A stretch of DNA of 64,000 bases, from the NCBI RefSeq assembly GCF_014898055.3, contig NW_023604295.1, forward strand, positions 69,155,730 through 69,219,729, in the 5' to 3' direction. This DNA is from Talpa occidentalis. Taxonomy: Eukaryota > Chordata > Mammalia > Eulipotyphla > Talpidae. The position numbers and the translations under genes are program-made. This document shows positions 48,692 to 60,594 of this stretch, in pieces; positions within the stretch are counted from its first letter, which is position 1; the number at the start of each line of letters is the position of its first letter. Below the pieces are notes generated by a model. The model was not told where the DNA came from and searched no databases. It saw nothing but the letters and a program-made list of their open reading frames with translations.

Positions 48692-48799
48692 GTCTCCTCC
48701 TGGGAAAAGTCAACTCCCCCAACCCAGCCAGAATCAGTCTGAAACTTTCATCATTGTAGGTTTTTCAGTAGTTTGTGCTTCCTTTCTTAGATACTCTAT

Positions 48800-48895
48800 G
48801 GAATTACATGAAGGCAAGACATCAGTCTTGTGTTCACTGCTTCCCTCCACCCCTGGCCTTGGTTACTACAGTAATTACTTATTGATGAATAAATG
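48800..48895 (+). mobile_element. L2-like 3' end scrap (tentative)
   Basis: 'gaaggcaagacatcagtcttgtgttcactgcttccctccacccctggccttgg...ttattgatgaataaatg' follows the general order of the L2 3' end (gagggcagggactttgtcttgttcactgctgtatccccagtgcc...tgaatgaat). Confidence 0.45.
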
Positions 48896-49051
48896 GAAAT
48901 CATGTCAAGAGGTGGAAATGTGTCTTGTCCTATTATATTGGCATTAGGTAGATTATATTTGGATTATTTTGTCAGCATTTCATCTAAGGAATTGATTAAT
49001 CTTCATGTGAAAAAATACTGGTACTTGGTATCTATTGAGATACTGTGTATA

Positions 49052-49165
49052 TGATCTGGGTCTAAGTCCCAGTTTTGCCATTTACAAACTGTGTGAGTTG
49101 AGAAAAATAATGTAATCTCAATCAGTTTTTCTTCTTATCCTAAAAAGGAGATAAGTATACTTAGT
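49052..49165 (+). mobile_element. MIR SINE remnant
   Basis: 'gatctgggtctaagtcccagttttgccatttacaaactgtgtgagttgagaaaaataatgtaatctcaatcagtttttcttctt' follows MIR (tgggttcaaatcctggctctgccacttactagctgtgtgacctt...ctcagtttcctca). Confidence 0.7.
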
Positions 49166-49169
49166 GCTA

Positions 49170-51425
49170 AAATTCAATGACAGAAGTCAAAAAAATTACA
49201 CATATTTTCCAGTGAAAAAAGCAAGCTGCTATGAAGGTATAAAGGCTATCCCACAATGACAGTAATAAAGGTAATCTTCACTGCTTTGTTTGTAATATCC
49301 AACCAAGAACCATGGTTATAGTTCTTTTACCTGCTTTCTTTACTGTGTCCTAGTTGTCCCCTAAGAACAACACTTTTCCTGAAATTCTCTAATGGCAGTT
49401 TCTTCTTCCAAAATCCCTTTAGCACTGCCCTTTCTAAACTTCCCAGCCTTTAAATCTCCTTCACTCAGACCATACCAACCAATGTCCTCTATTCTAGTTA
49501 CCATATTTATTTATGGTCATTCTGAGAAAATTTTTAACATTTGGCTCATTATCACTTATTCTTAATCCCCTCATGCAAGGCACTGGTTGTTTAAATCTTC
49601 ATGGAAACTATATGTTCCTTGACCACTTCTCCTGTGACTGTTTTGCTTTCTTACCCATTCCAGAAACCTTACCCTACCTAGAACAGTAAACTCTTCACTA
49701 TTTCAGTTTCAAGCATCCTATTCTTTAATCACTTCCCTTTGCCTCCAGCTCATTTTCTCCCCAGCCCAGCTTCAACAAGTTAATTTGCGGACTTACAGCT
49801 ATAAAACACAGCACTTTTTTCTGTTTCTCCCAATGTTCTCATAATTCTCATTGCTCACTTCAATTACATTACCATCATTTTTAATTACTACTTTGCATGT
49901 ACTTCTAAGTCTTTTGCCCCCTTTTCATTTTTTTCTGATTTAGTCAAATTCTAACTGCACTTAAATCCAACTCTAAATCCATTCCATGACTACACACACA
50001 GAGCTAAATTTTTTCTGTGAAACATATATATCTATGACTAATTTCTTTTTAATAAGTTCATGATTGCACACCTCAAGTATACATTTAGTGCTTGAAGTAA
50101 AGATAGAACTTTCAAGAGTCTATTTTCTCAACTATTGTAGAAGTGAATTATTTTTCACTTTTCACCTCAATTCCAAATATTCATATCTCTCCATCTTCAA
50201 TTTTAGCTGATAAGCTTGCTTCCAAATTCTTTACATTAGCATCAGAAGGAAACTTTCACAAACCACCCCATTTAATATTCTGCCATTCTGAATCCAGGTC
50301 TTAATGCAGATATATTTCCTCTTATTGAATGAGGGGTCTGAGCTCTAGACCAGGTCTATGCTCCCTGCCACTTGTGACATAGTATCCATTCTTTCGATCT
50401 CTTATGGACATCACTGCAGAGACCCCCTCTTCTCCTCTCATGGATATAGGGCATCATCATTCCATCAATTTGTTCTCTCTTATTCCTAACAGCAGTATGT
50501 TTTTCCTCATTATATTATTCTAAAAGTTTAGTTACATCTGCTACGTATCTTGATTAAACTAACTTCACTCTCCAAATATTGCTTCATTTCAGTTAACTTC
50601 TCAGCAAAAACTCTTCAAAATAACTGTTTTCACTATCTTTAATTCTTCTCCTCATATTTTCTCTTTAACTCATATCACTAATACTGTTCTTATGAAATTT
50701 ACCTGTGAGCTTCACATTGTTAAACTCTATTTTCAATTCTCAGTGTTAATTCTTTTTGACTGATCAAAAACATTTGATCCATTGATCCATATAGAATACC
50801 ATATTTACTTGACTTCCATGATATCTCATTTTTCTGTTTTTGCTTTCTTACCAAATAGTGGCTCCTTCTTATTCTCTGTTAATGCTACCTCCTTATTTTT
50901 CTCTCTATAAACATTACATTATCCCAGAGTACAATCTTTGGGCATGGTTACTTCTTATGGACATTCCTCCCTTAGCAAAATCACCAAGTAGCAAGGTTTT
51001 AATTATTCTTCCTATGATAATGAATAACAAATTTTATCTCTAGTCCAAGGGTTTATTCAACATTTTCAATATTTATGGACCATCTCTATTAAAAAATATC
51101 TACTAGCCATTCAAACTTAGTGCCCAAAATAAAAATCTCACATCTCCACTCAATTCCACTCACAGTTTCCTCCATATTAAAACATATGACAATTTCATTC
51201 AGGCATATGCTCAGATAAAAAGTTTTGTAGTCATCCTTAATGTTTTTCCCCTCATATTCCTTATCTAATCAGGCAGCAAATCACACTGAAAAATTTTAAC
51301 CTATGTACAGAATCCACAACTTTCCCCAGCACCTCCATTGCAACCATGTTGATGGAAGCCTCTACCACCATTCTCTAAGAGTACTGCAGTGGGCTCTTGT
51401 TGCAATAATTAATTTTAGATTATTC
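49170..51425. other. Pyrimidine-rich plus strand, unassigned
   Basis: For over 2 kb the plus strand is markedly rich in T and C with few G. This suggests an old LINE- or LTR-derived block, but I cannot name it. No exon is recognised. Confidence 0.4.
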
Positions 51426-51429
51426 TCAA

Positions 51430-51965
51430 AAGAATTGCCAGAGTGATTTTTTCAAGGCACACGTCAGATCACACTTCTCTTCTACTTCAAAGTCCTTCAG
51501 TGACTTCCCATGTCAAAAAATGGTTTGTGGGTATTTGTCAGAGTAGACCCTCACTTAATTTTACCTCATTATCTCTGACTAATCACTCTTTCATTCATTC
51601 AGGTTGAATCATACTGACCTACTCCTCATTCCTTTAGACATGTTGACAACCGCCTTGAGACTGGGTCTTTGCCATTTCTGTTTCCTCCAAGTATCCAAAA
51701 GTACTACCTTACTTCCTTCAGGATTTCATTCAAAATCACCTCAGTGGGGTCTTTTCCATCTTCCCTATGTCTTATCTCTTTTGTACTTCTTATGAGCCCT
51801 TTATGTTTTTCTCTATACTATTTACCATGCTCCCTAATATAAAATATATTGTATTTATTTATTGTGGTTAGTGTCTAATACCACAATCTGGGCAGGGGTT
51901 TTTGTTTGGTTTGTTCATGGCTCTATATACCCTACCTGGAAAATAGTTGGGGTTGGCTAAATATT
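51430..51965 (+). mobile_element. Ancient LINE-type remnant, L2-like (tentative)
   Basis: 'gccagagtgattttttcaaggcacacgtcagatcac...ttcagtgacttcccatgtc...ttccttcaggatttcattcaaaatcacctcagtgggg...tttattgtggttagtgtc' follows the same ancient repeat order as the block at 36860-37215 and runs further to its 3' end. The family name is uncertain. Confidence 0.55.
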
Positions 51966-52202
51966 TTCTGATTAAATAGATGACAATATACATCTTCTTT
52001 ATGAGATGAAAAATACTGGTTTAGACAGAAAGAAATGCTTCAAAACTATTACAGTGATATAACTCAGTAATTACAAACATGAGTATGGAATAGATATCGT
52101 AGGGCAATTGGCACTTTCTGCTGTATCATACTTATGTTGAACCCCCGAGGAAATAAAATGCCATTTTTATCACTATAAAATTATGAAGCTTAAATTTAAG
52201 TT

Positions 52203-52395
52203 TCTATATATAATATAATATAGTATAATATACAATATAATATAAATAATATATTATAATATATAGTATATAATACAATATATAATATATAATAAAACAA
52301 TTATTATATATTGTACATAATATAATATAGTCTTTACATTAGTCTATATATCAGTCTATATAATTTAATATAATGTAATGTAATATAATATATTA
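52203..52395. repeat. AT-rich TATAATATAA simple sequence
   Basis: About 190 bases of nearly pure A and T made of shifting tataatata units. It is locally the most AT-rich tract of the window. Confidence 0.9.
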
Positions 52396-52399
52396 GTTT

Positions 52400-53600
52400 T
52401 TATATTCTCTTTTATTCCAGAAAAGAAGCACTTTTATAGAAAGTTGTTTGAATAAAACTGCACAAACAACTGACTTTTTCTTAACAATAACTTCATTTTA
52501 AATAATTTTCAGCATGAAAGAAGTAAATGTGATTTTAAATGGTATATAATAACATCCTTTTCATCAAGAAAAATGTAGGACAATTTGTATGTGCTTTTTA
52601 CTAGAAAGATTATTTTATGTATTCTTGCTTTCATGTTATATGTTTACTGCATTTAAAAAATTATTCTAAAAGTGATTAAGATACAATATCTGGATTCCAA
52701 ATACCAAATACATAGCACATGCACACACACACACACACACACACGGTTTATTTTCCTTCTTAGAGGGATATGGTGAAAATCAGATCTTAAGGAATATTTG
52801 CAAATTTCCTTTATGAACTGTTTCAAGTATTGAGTAATGAATTTCATTATTGAAAAAAAATGGCAAAGAACTGAATGCTTGTTAAAACATTTCATCTCTG
52901 GTCAGTTAACCTAGTGAATGATTGAGAAAGTAAAAATTTTAATATAGTTATAGGAAGAAAGAAAAAACTCTGCAGTATACTAGGCACAATTTGATTAACC
53001 TAAGCCCTGTGGTACTTAGAAAAAAAAAAGTTGACAAATGAGGATTATGATCCTTATTTTCCCCAAAGATCTAAGAATCTCTTGTGAAAAAGCTTTTATT
53101 TTATTTTGCATGTAAATATTATTTGCCACACCATGAGGGGGAGACAACTTAGCAAATAATATATTTTAGTGTGACTAAAATATTTTGAAAAGTAAAAAGA
53201 TAAAAACTCAAAAGACAAAAATACAAACAGAAGTATCAAAATAAAGAAATTAAAAATATTCACTTATCCAAAGTGAAAAGAAGTAAAATTGAGAGTTATG
53301 AGTGCCTCATGTCTTTTCATTGTCATTCTGTCATATGGAAGACAACAATCCAAAGAGGAGAGGTCCAGAGTATGAATGGAAAGATAACTAACTCAAGACA
53401 TACGGATGTTAAATTAGCTGTTCAAAACAGGATCCCTGTAACTAAGATGTTCTAATGTAGGGAACATAGAGCATATATGCCATTACTAAGCTCATTTTTT
53501 CTACAGAAAACATATTTATGCTCACAGCTTTCATTATGGCACTGATTCTTCAACAATCAATTAAGGTTGACTAACTTATACTGCATTATGTATATTTTTG
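52400..53600. other. Unique sequence with a (CA)n microsatellite
   Basis: A CA run lies at 52721-52744. No exon or named repeat is seen. Confidence 0.55.
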
Positions 53601-53629
53601 ATACTTATTTTCAAAATTAAAATATATAG

Positions 53630-53891
53630 GGCCTCCTTGGTGGTGCAGGCGGTTGAGCACCACACTGTGAAGCTGTCTGCACCCTCTGCAGCACAGATTC
53701 AATCCCCACCGGCCAGGGAGAAACCTACATGGGTTGGCAGACTTCTGTTGTCTTGCCCGCTGCTCCCCTCAGCAGTGTATTTAGTCAGTCTGCCTGTTCT
53801 GTTCCCTGCTTTGTCTCTGGGGAATCCTCTCACACTCCTGCCATCTGGCCTTTACCCTGGTTCTTGTAGAAATAAATAAATCTTAAAAAAA
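53630..53891 (+). mobile_element. T+ SINE copy, left arm of a tail-to-tail pair
   Basis: Target duplications attaaaatatatag (53616-53629) and attaaaacatatag (53892-53905) differ at one base. It is the 'ggcggttgagcaccac' branch. The B box is gattcaatccc. Its 3' end faces the 3' end of the next SINE. Confidence 0.92.
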
Positions 53892-53910
53892 ATTAAAACA
53901 TATAGTCTTA

Positions 53911-54179
53911 TTTTTTTTAAGATTTATTTATTTATTTATACAAGAACTGGGGTGCAGGTCACAAGTGCAGGAGGGTGAGAGAATTCACCAGAGTCAGAGC
54001 AGGGAACAGAACAGGTAGACTGATGAAGTACCCTGCTGAGGGGAGCAGCGGGTGCAGCAGGAGAGGTCAGCTGCACCATGTGGGGTTCTCCCTGGCCGGC
54101 GGGGATTGAACCGTTGCTACAGAGGCTATAGACAGCTTCACAGCATGGTGCTCAACTGCTGTGCCACCAGGGAGGCCCT
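53911..54179 (-). mobile_element. T+ SINE copy, right arm of a tail-to-tail pair
   Basis: Target duplications aaaacatatagtctta (53895-53910) and aaaataaatagtttta (54180-54195) overlap the target duplication of its left neighbour, so one inserted at or beside the other's target. The minus-strand B box is intact (ggttcaatccc). Confidence 0.92.
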
Positions 54180-54195
54180 AAAATAAATAGTTTTA

Positions 54196-57035
54196 AATTT
54201 TATTTCAAAAAAAACGATTTTTCCTGTGGTTTTCCAATGACTACTATACCTTTCCCTGATTGCTCTCTTTTACCTAGTAACCAAATCATTCTCAGTTGCC
54301 AATTTAGTCATCGCTTCCTCACAAGACCCTTCTCAGGTATAACAGACTTATTCAGGACATGGTATTGTAGAAATTAGAACTTTTTAAAAAATATTCTGAA
54401 AATATCTGTAAGTTCATTAAAATTTTGTAAGATTATCTGATGCCTATTTCAGATACTGGTTATGAATTTCTTGGCATCCATGACATTTACATTACAAATA
54501 CCTTGCCTGATGCTCTGTAAGGAATTTATTATTAGCCGTTATGCATTCATCTGTAAATTAAATTATTCAAAAGGTGATGGTAAAACTCCTAAAATACAGG
54601 AGTATAATAAAAATTAGGTCATTTAAACTGTGAGATAAATATATTCTGTGTTTTTCCAAAACAGGACTTTTAAGCACTAATATGTATATAAAAGTTTTAA
54701 ATTGATTATTTCTAAGGCTAATAAACACAACTCAGGATCAGTATTTTTCTGCACACAAATGAGTTCATCAATTTATACTATGCATATTAAATTCATTAAA
54801 CTACTTTTCCCCCCAATAAAAGGTATTGATTATCCCAGACATTGCTCAACTATACTGCAATACAGCAAAATACCTTGCCATGATGAAACTTTATATCTAC
54901 TGGTGAAGGGACATAATATATGAAATAATAAGTAAAACATGTCCCATGATGGATAATAAGTGTTCAAAAGTGAATAAATTTGGCAATTTTAATACCGGTA
55001 TACAAAAAGGGCATCTGTATGTAGGTGATATTTGTGTATCTGAAGAATATGAGGAAGTGAAACATGGCAAGGAAAGAGGAGGAATTTTAAGGCAATGAGA
55101 AGAGTGTCTCAAAAATTAGCAAGAATAAATATTTTAAAAAATAATCTTGCATGGTGTGCCTCTTTCTAAAACAGCAAAGAGAAAAAGAGAGAAACGAGTG
55201 TCATAATTTTAACTGCAACCAGAAAATAACATATTTCAGATGTTATCCCCAAAATGTCTCCCATATTTTATCCAACATTTCTCGTAGGAGCTGTACTGAG
55301 AAAGATTAGAAGACAATTAAGAATTCTATTATGTAGAGAAATTTGTTTGTATTTAAAATTAGTTTAGTAATTGCTAATCTTTCTATTTTATCCAAGATTG
55401 AGACTTTATAATGAAGATATAGATTTGTAATTTATTTAAAACATTTTTAAAAAGATAGCTGCACACAACTTTCTTTAAACTTATTATCTTCATTTGGTTT
55501 TTGTCTGCATTATAATGTTAAATCTCCAAGCCTATTACTTGATGAGGAGAAATTCTCTAATACACTGGAAGATTTCTCTACATAATTAAAGAACTGCTGT
55601 TGATTACTGATGAAGAGCTGCTAGTTAGATTTTTAAATGGATGTTTTCATGCTTTAAGTTGACTAGCAATGTCAAGTCATTGATCCAATATTGGCTTTCC
55701 CCTCTATTTCCCCTTCAAAAATAATCTAGTTCTTCTACAATATTAAAGTAATAAAATTGCTGATTACCCCAAGGAATGCCATGAAAATAGATCATTAAGC
55801 ATAGTTCAATATAAAATACCCAATATCTGTTCCTATATTTCCACCTTAATAAAATGAGATCTGGTATTTTTAAGACATATGATATAGAAGCAGTAAAAAC
55901 TAGTGTTGACTTTGCTTAGCTAGATCATATATATAAAACTCTTAATTTTCTCCTTAGCTTTAACTGTCCTGAATCATTGAGAAAATATATTACTTTAAAC
56001 TTGTATTGTCTAGCGTTGTTATGGATGGTAGTAGTCCTTTATAATTAACAACAGGAGATCCAATTATTTAAACAAATCTATTTACATGTCAGACTGTTTT
56101 CATAGTCCAAATCTATATGTTATCTATAGTATGCATCATACATTTACTTGTAAATGAATAAAATATTTTTGATAATTCCATTTTCTCTTCCTTGTAGCAT
56201 ATTTAAATTAATTTAATCGTATTTAACAATTTAAATAACCCCACATTAGGGTAATGTCTCTAAGTTTGATTGCCTCCAAGTTTGAAGAGCTCAATTTTGA
56301 GACAGCAAAAACCTAACAGGAAATAACAAATATTTTATTTATGGCATATTTACCAAAAAAATCCATCCTCTATTGTTAGGAGACCATCTCACGGCTTCCA
56401 GACAGGTACTACAGCAGAGTCTGATAAAGAATCTAGTCATTTATGCATTCAGAAACTCAACTTACTATTTTCCATTATGAGACTATTTTCTTTCAAACCT
56501 TAGGGCACAGAAAACAAGTTCCTGTTTGAAAAGTTGACAATTTTGGCTCTATTAAGGTACAAACAACTACCTTCAAACATGTGAATGAATAATAAAGTCT
56601 CTTCAGACTTAATACTGGAGGGTATAAAAAGGAGGTTGGCAAAACATATATTATATGATACAAATAAAATACTTTGGCAAAACTAGAAGTTCTGAATAGG
56701 AATTTTCTTCCCATTTAAAATTTTAATGTGCTTTACATAATATACTGTAATTTGGAATCTTCTTCTCAGGCGTTATAGTTAGTAATATGTCATTAGGAAA
56801 AAATTCCAGAAATGTTCTTCATAAGGAAAAATACTCCTCTAAAAATACTCTACTAAAGGAGATCAAATAACTCAGACACCTTTAAATTAATGAAAAACAG
56901 TATTTTGATGTAATACTTCAAAATTATGCAACAAATCTTAGATTTTGTCAACGTAATCAACGTATGATATTCTTGAAGTAAATGAACTTTGAATTTTCTT
57001 GCTAACACCAAGATCGATATGATTTGTAAAATAGG
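54196..57035. other. 2.8 kb without recognised features
   Basis: AT-rich with no young SINE, exon or RNA gene seen. Confidence 0.5.
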
Positions 57036-57039
57036 AGCC

Positions 57040-57180
57040 AGGCAATACTTACTAGCACATACTTACCAAGCTGCAGATGTTGTACTATGGGCTTTACACA
57101 TCTTATTTTATTTAATTTTCACTGATTAAAAACTCATGACTCAGAGAGGTTAAACAGAATGCCAACAAAGTACTTAGTAT
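57040..57180 (+). mobile_element. MIR-like SINE remnant
   Basis: 'gcacatacttacc...ttgtactatgggctttacacatcttattttatttaattttcac...actcatgactcagagaggttaaac' follows the MIR core order. Confidence 0.6.
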
Positions 57181-57184
57181 AAGT

Positions 57185-58220
57185 TTTCATCCAATTCCAG
57201 TGGGATGCTGGAATAGCTTGTGTTGGCTATTTAAATGAGTCATTTAAATGTCAGTAATTTGGCTAGCTTGTCAAACATAGGCATTATTAAAAATTACATC
57301 ACATTAAAATTAAAATTTAATTGTATTTTGAAAGACAATATATATTCAAAACTCATCACTTCCTACTAATTATTTTACATTTTACCATTATCTTTACTCT
57401 TGAGGTTTTTTAATGACTTATTTTTGTGTAGTATCACTTTGTAATCCAGAATTCAGTGACAGTACCTTGCTTGAAATCTACTCTCGTAGTATTTCCAAAC
57501 TTAGAAAAATAGCAAATATTATAAATCAAGGTTGTATGTATGTTTTATTGATTTTTAAGCTCTAAATTGAAGAAAGTAATGAAATCTTACAGCAGCTTGA
57601 ATTTAAAATTTCTGTAGATGTTACACAGTGAATAGTACAAAGACATTGAGAATATGTTCTTTTAGTATTAAAAACCACTATCCAATTCAGCAAGAAGTCA
57701 CTCATGACATTGATTAACAACTTAAGTTCCAACATGTTTTATTTCTCTTGGTAGTAGCTTATCCATTACTACAAATGAAAATATCAGTCCATACTCTCAG
57801 CATAAAGTAAGATTTTGAATTGCCACAATGGTATGGCTATGGGTCACAGTGTTAAAAATATAACTTCTTTTCCCTCAAATGTAATGTTCCTCACAATTCT
57901 ACATTGTTCTATTTTAAACTAAATATAATAGCTTTAGGCCCACCCAAAAATGAATGATGCTGAGGAGCATAGTCTGAATTTTGATTTGGCATGGTAAAGC
58001 AAATATACAATTCATAGTTGTTAGGAGCGCACATAAAAAGTTGGTTATCAAGTTACTAGGTTGAATGAAGAGAAATTTAATGTTTGCCATATACTTGAAT
58101 AACCATAGTCTACTTAGTTACTATTAATCCAGGAGCTTTAGTAATTGTGATATGTTCAGCATTAGCATGCAATTTGAAGCTATAAGACTAACAAAAATTC
58201 CAATTTAAAATATCTGATTG
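57185..58220. other. Unique sequence, nothing recognised
   Basis: No exon, RNA gene or named repeat is seen. Confidence 0.5.
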
Positions 58221-58222
58221 TC

Positions 58223-58291
58223 AAAAATGAATAGATAGGCTGGCAAAAATGAATAGATAGGCTGGCTATATATATATATATATATATATAA
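58223..58291. repeat. 22-bp tandem duplication followed by (TA)n
   Basis: aaaaatgaatagataggctg plus gc is repeated exactly at 58223-58244 and 58245-58266, directly followed by a TA run at 58267-58291. Confidence 0.9.
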
Positions 58292-58872
58292 AACAAAGGA
58301 GAGGAATGTGTGGAGAGCACAGTCAAGCAAAATCACTGCTCAAAACTAGTTGACTAAAAGATGTCCCAAAGAAGAAAGCAAATAATTTTACCATAAATAT
58401 AACAAGTATTGGATTTTGTCTATGTGGTCGAACTGGACTCCAAAAACATATAACAGATTTGGAAGGCAATGTTATATGGCAAAAATGCAGTTAAGACAAA
58501 TAAAAGTTTTGGATTTTTTAACAGGTATTTCCCTATTATTTTTATGTTTAGACTGGGAAAAGTGGTGACTGCAGCTTAAATACCATTTCTATGTTTGGTG
58601 TTGATGACTAATACTCAAATCACAGGTTTAAAGCTTAGAACATGGACTAGAGAATGAATACAGAAGTCTGTGCTGGGTTTTTAAAACAAAACAAAACAAA
58701 ACATTTATCAAAATTTTCTCCCAACTATGGCTTAAAAAAGGAAGCAAAGATAAGGTAGCATACTTTGATGATGGAAGACAGAGGACCTACAGAACTCCCA
58801 AACTTCCATTTTCCTTCCAGTAAGAATTTGAAATTGCTGGTGAGAGAAAAAACTATAAAAAGAAACAAAAGA

Positions 58873-59100
58873 GGGCCTCACTGGTGGTGCAAGGGGTTAA
58901 GCACAACACTATGAAGCTATCCGCAGTCTCTGCAGCATGAGTTCAATCTCTGGCCGGCCAGTGAGCAAACCACATGGCACAGCAGACCTCTCCTGTCTCA
59001 CCGCTGCTCCACTCAGCAGTGTGCCTGCTCTGTTCCCCGCTCTGTCTCCTGTGAATCCTCTCACCCTCCCACACATCTGGCCTGTTCCCCAGTTCCCCAG
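58873..59100 (+). mobile_element. T+ SINE copy lacking its 3' tail
   Basis: It starts gggcctcactggtggtgcaagg and stops at gttccccagttccccag, before the AATAAA tail. A short duplication gttccccagttccccag marks the broken end. No target duplication is visible. A 20-bp segment with the cagtctgcctg region is also shortened. Confidence 0.88.
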
Positions 59101-59109
59101 TTGTTTTTT

Positions 59110-60290
59110 ATAAGTAATATTGTTGAAGGCACAAGAGAGGCACTATTTTCAAGTTGTTAAATCTCAGAAAAAAATGGGAAAAGTTGCCAAAGAACCTGGA
59201 TATGATAAACTTTCCAACAACATGAACAAGTGATGACTATTACTACTAATTAAAAGAGCCTGATCATGATGTCATCACTAGGAAAAATTTGATTGGATTT
59301 TTAAATACAAATTACAAATTTGTTTTTACATAGGATTAGTTCACTTTAATAAAGCATGGTGTCTCAGAACATTACATTGAGGTTGGAGAAACCTGTATTT
59401 AAACCATGTATTGTCTAGTTATGTGCATTAAAAACTGATTTTCTATTTAGAAAATAATTACAAGTCTTACTTTCTTCAATTATAAGGATTATGGTTATGA
59501 GAAAGCTAAATAATATAAAATGAATGAGAAGGATAAATAAAATTCTGCATATGAAATACTTTGTCATCAATTTAGGTTTTGAACACACACATATACACAT
59601 ATGCATGCATATCTTAACATCATATGCATATGTCATGAAGTCAGCTAGCCGTAAAAATAAATATTCAATCAACATTAACATACTGGAAACTGCATGTAAC
59701 CTGTGAACTCTTTTGGTAGGTGTGGTCCTTAGTAGTGTGACACAAATGTGACTGGTGCCTACTAACAATAGGAAATAGACTGAAATTCACTGGCACACAT
59801 TACTCTCTGCTTGTAAGTGCTTATAGAATTGACACATTTTAGACACGTCATCGCGATACCTACAATGACTTATAAATGCAAGGAAAACCATCAATGCTTC
59901 TGAAATGTGCTTAGCTATTTATTTGTATGTCCTAAATTCAGAGAAAGTCATTAGCACTTCACTTTTTTCCAAATGAATGCTGACCTTTTCTGAAAATTTC
60001 CAACAAAGATGGTAGAAAGATTAATTATATAGAATTTGGTTTGGAAAGTGTTTCTTCTGTTTGGGTAAACAGTCAGTATAATATTAGTCATTGCCTGAAT
60101 ACTCTGACTTTTGCTTCCTATAATGTGACAAATTAGTAATATCAAACTACAATGATTGACCTAGTATAATTTCACATATGTGTCTGTGTGTGTGCCAAAC
60201 TAATTTAAATAACATGTTAACTTTCATTGTTGTGATTATTTGGAATATTGTGTTGGACTGATCTGAGGAATATTTATAGTCTAAAGAAAA
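59110..60290. other. Unique sequence with paired palindromes
   Basis: Two palindromes, atatgcatgcatat (59599-59612) and catatgcatatg (59621-59632), lie close together. No exon or named repeat is seen. Confidence 0.5.
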
Positions 60291-60308
60291 TAATTAAAAT
60301 GTGTTGAA

Positions 60309-60581
60309 GGGCCTCCCCAAGGGCACAGCAGTTGAGCACTGGGTTGTGAAGCTGCCTGCAGCCACTGTAGCACCGGTCCAATGCCCGGCCGCTGGGCGAG
60401 GGTCCCACATGGCGTGCAGACCTCTCCTGCCACCCACTGCTCCCCTCAGCAGTGTATTTCATCACTCTGCCTGTTCCACTCTCCGCTCTGGCTCTGGTGA
60501 ATTCTCTCACCCTCCCATGCCTCTGACTGTACACAGTGCTTGTGCAAATAAATAAATAAATCTTAAAAAAAATATAAAATA
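60309..60581 (+). mobile_element. T+ SINE copy, 'gttgagcactgggttgtgaag' subfamily
   Basis: Target duplications aaaatgtgttgaa (60296-60308) and aaaatttgttgaa (60582-60594) differ at one base. The A-box region (aagggcacagcag) and B box (ggtccaatgcc) both carry changes. Confidence 0.92.
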
Positions 60582-60594
60582 AAAATTTGTTGAA

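Noticed and set aside
59415..59768. 117-residue minus-strand open frame
   Set aside because: Runs through CA/TA-rich sequence and has no recognisable domain.
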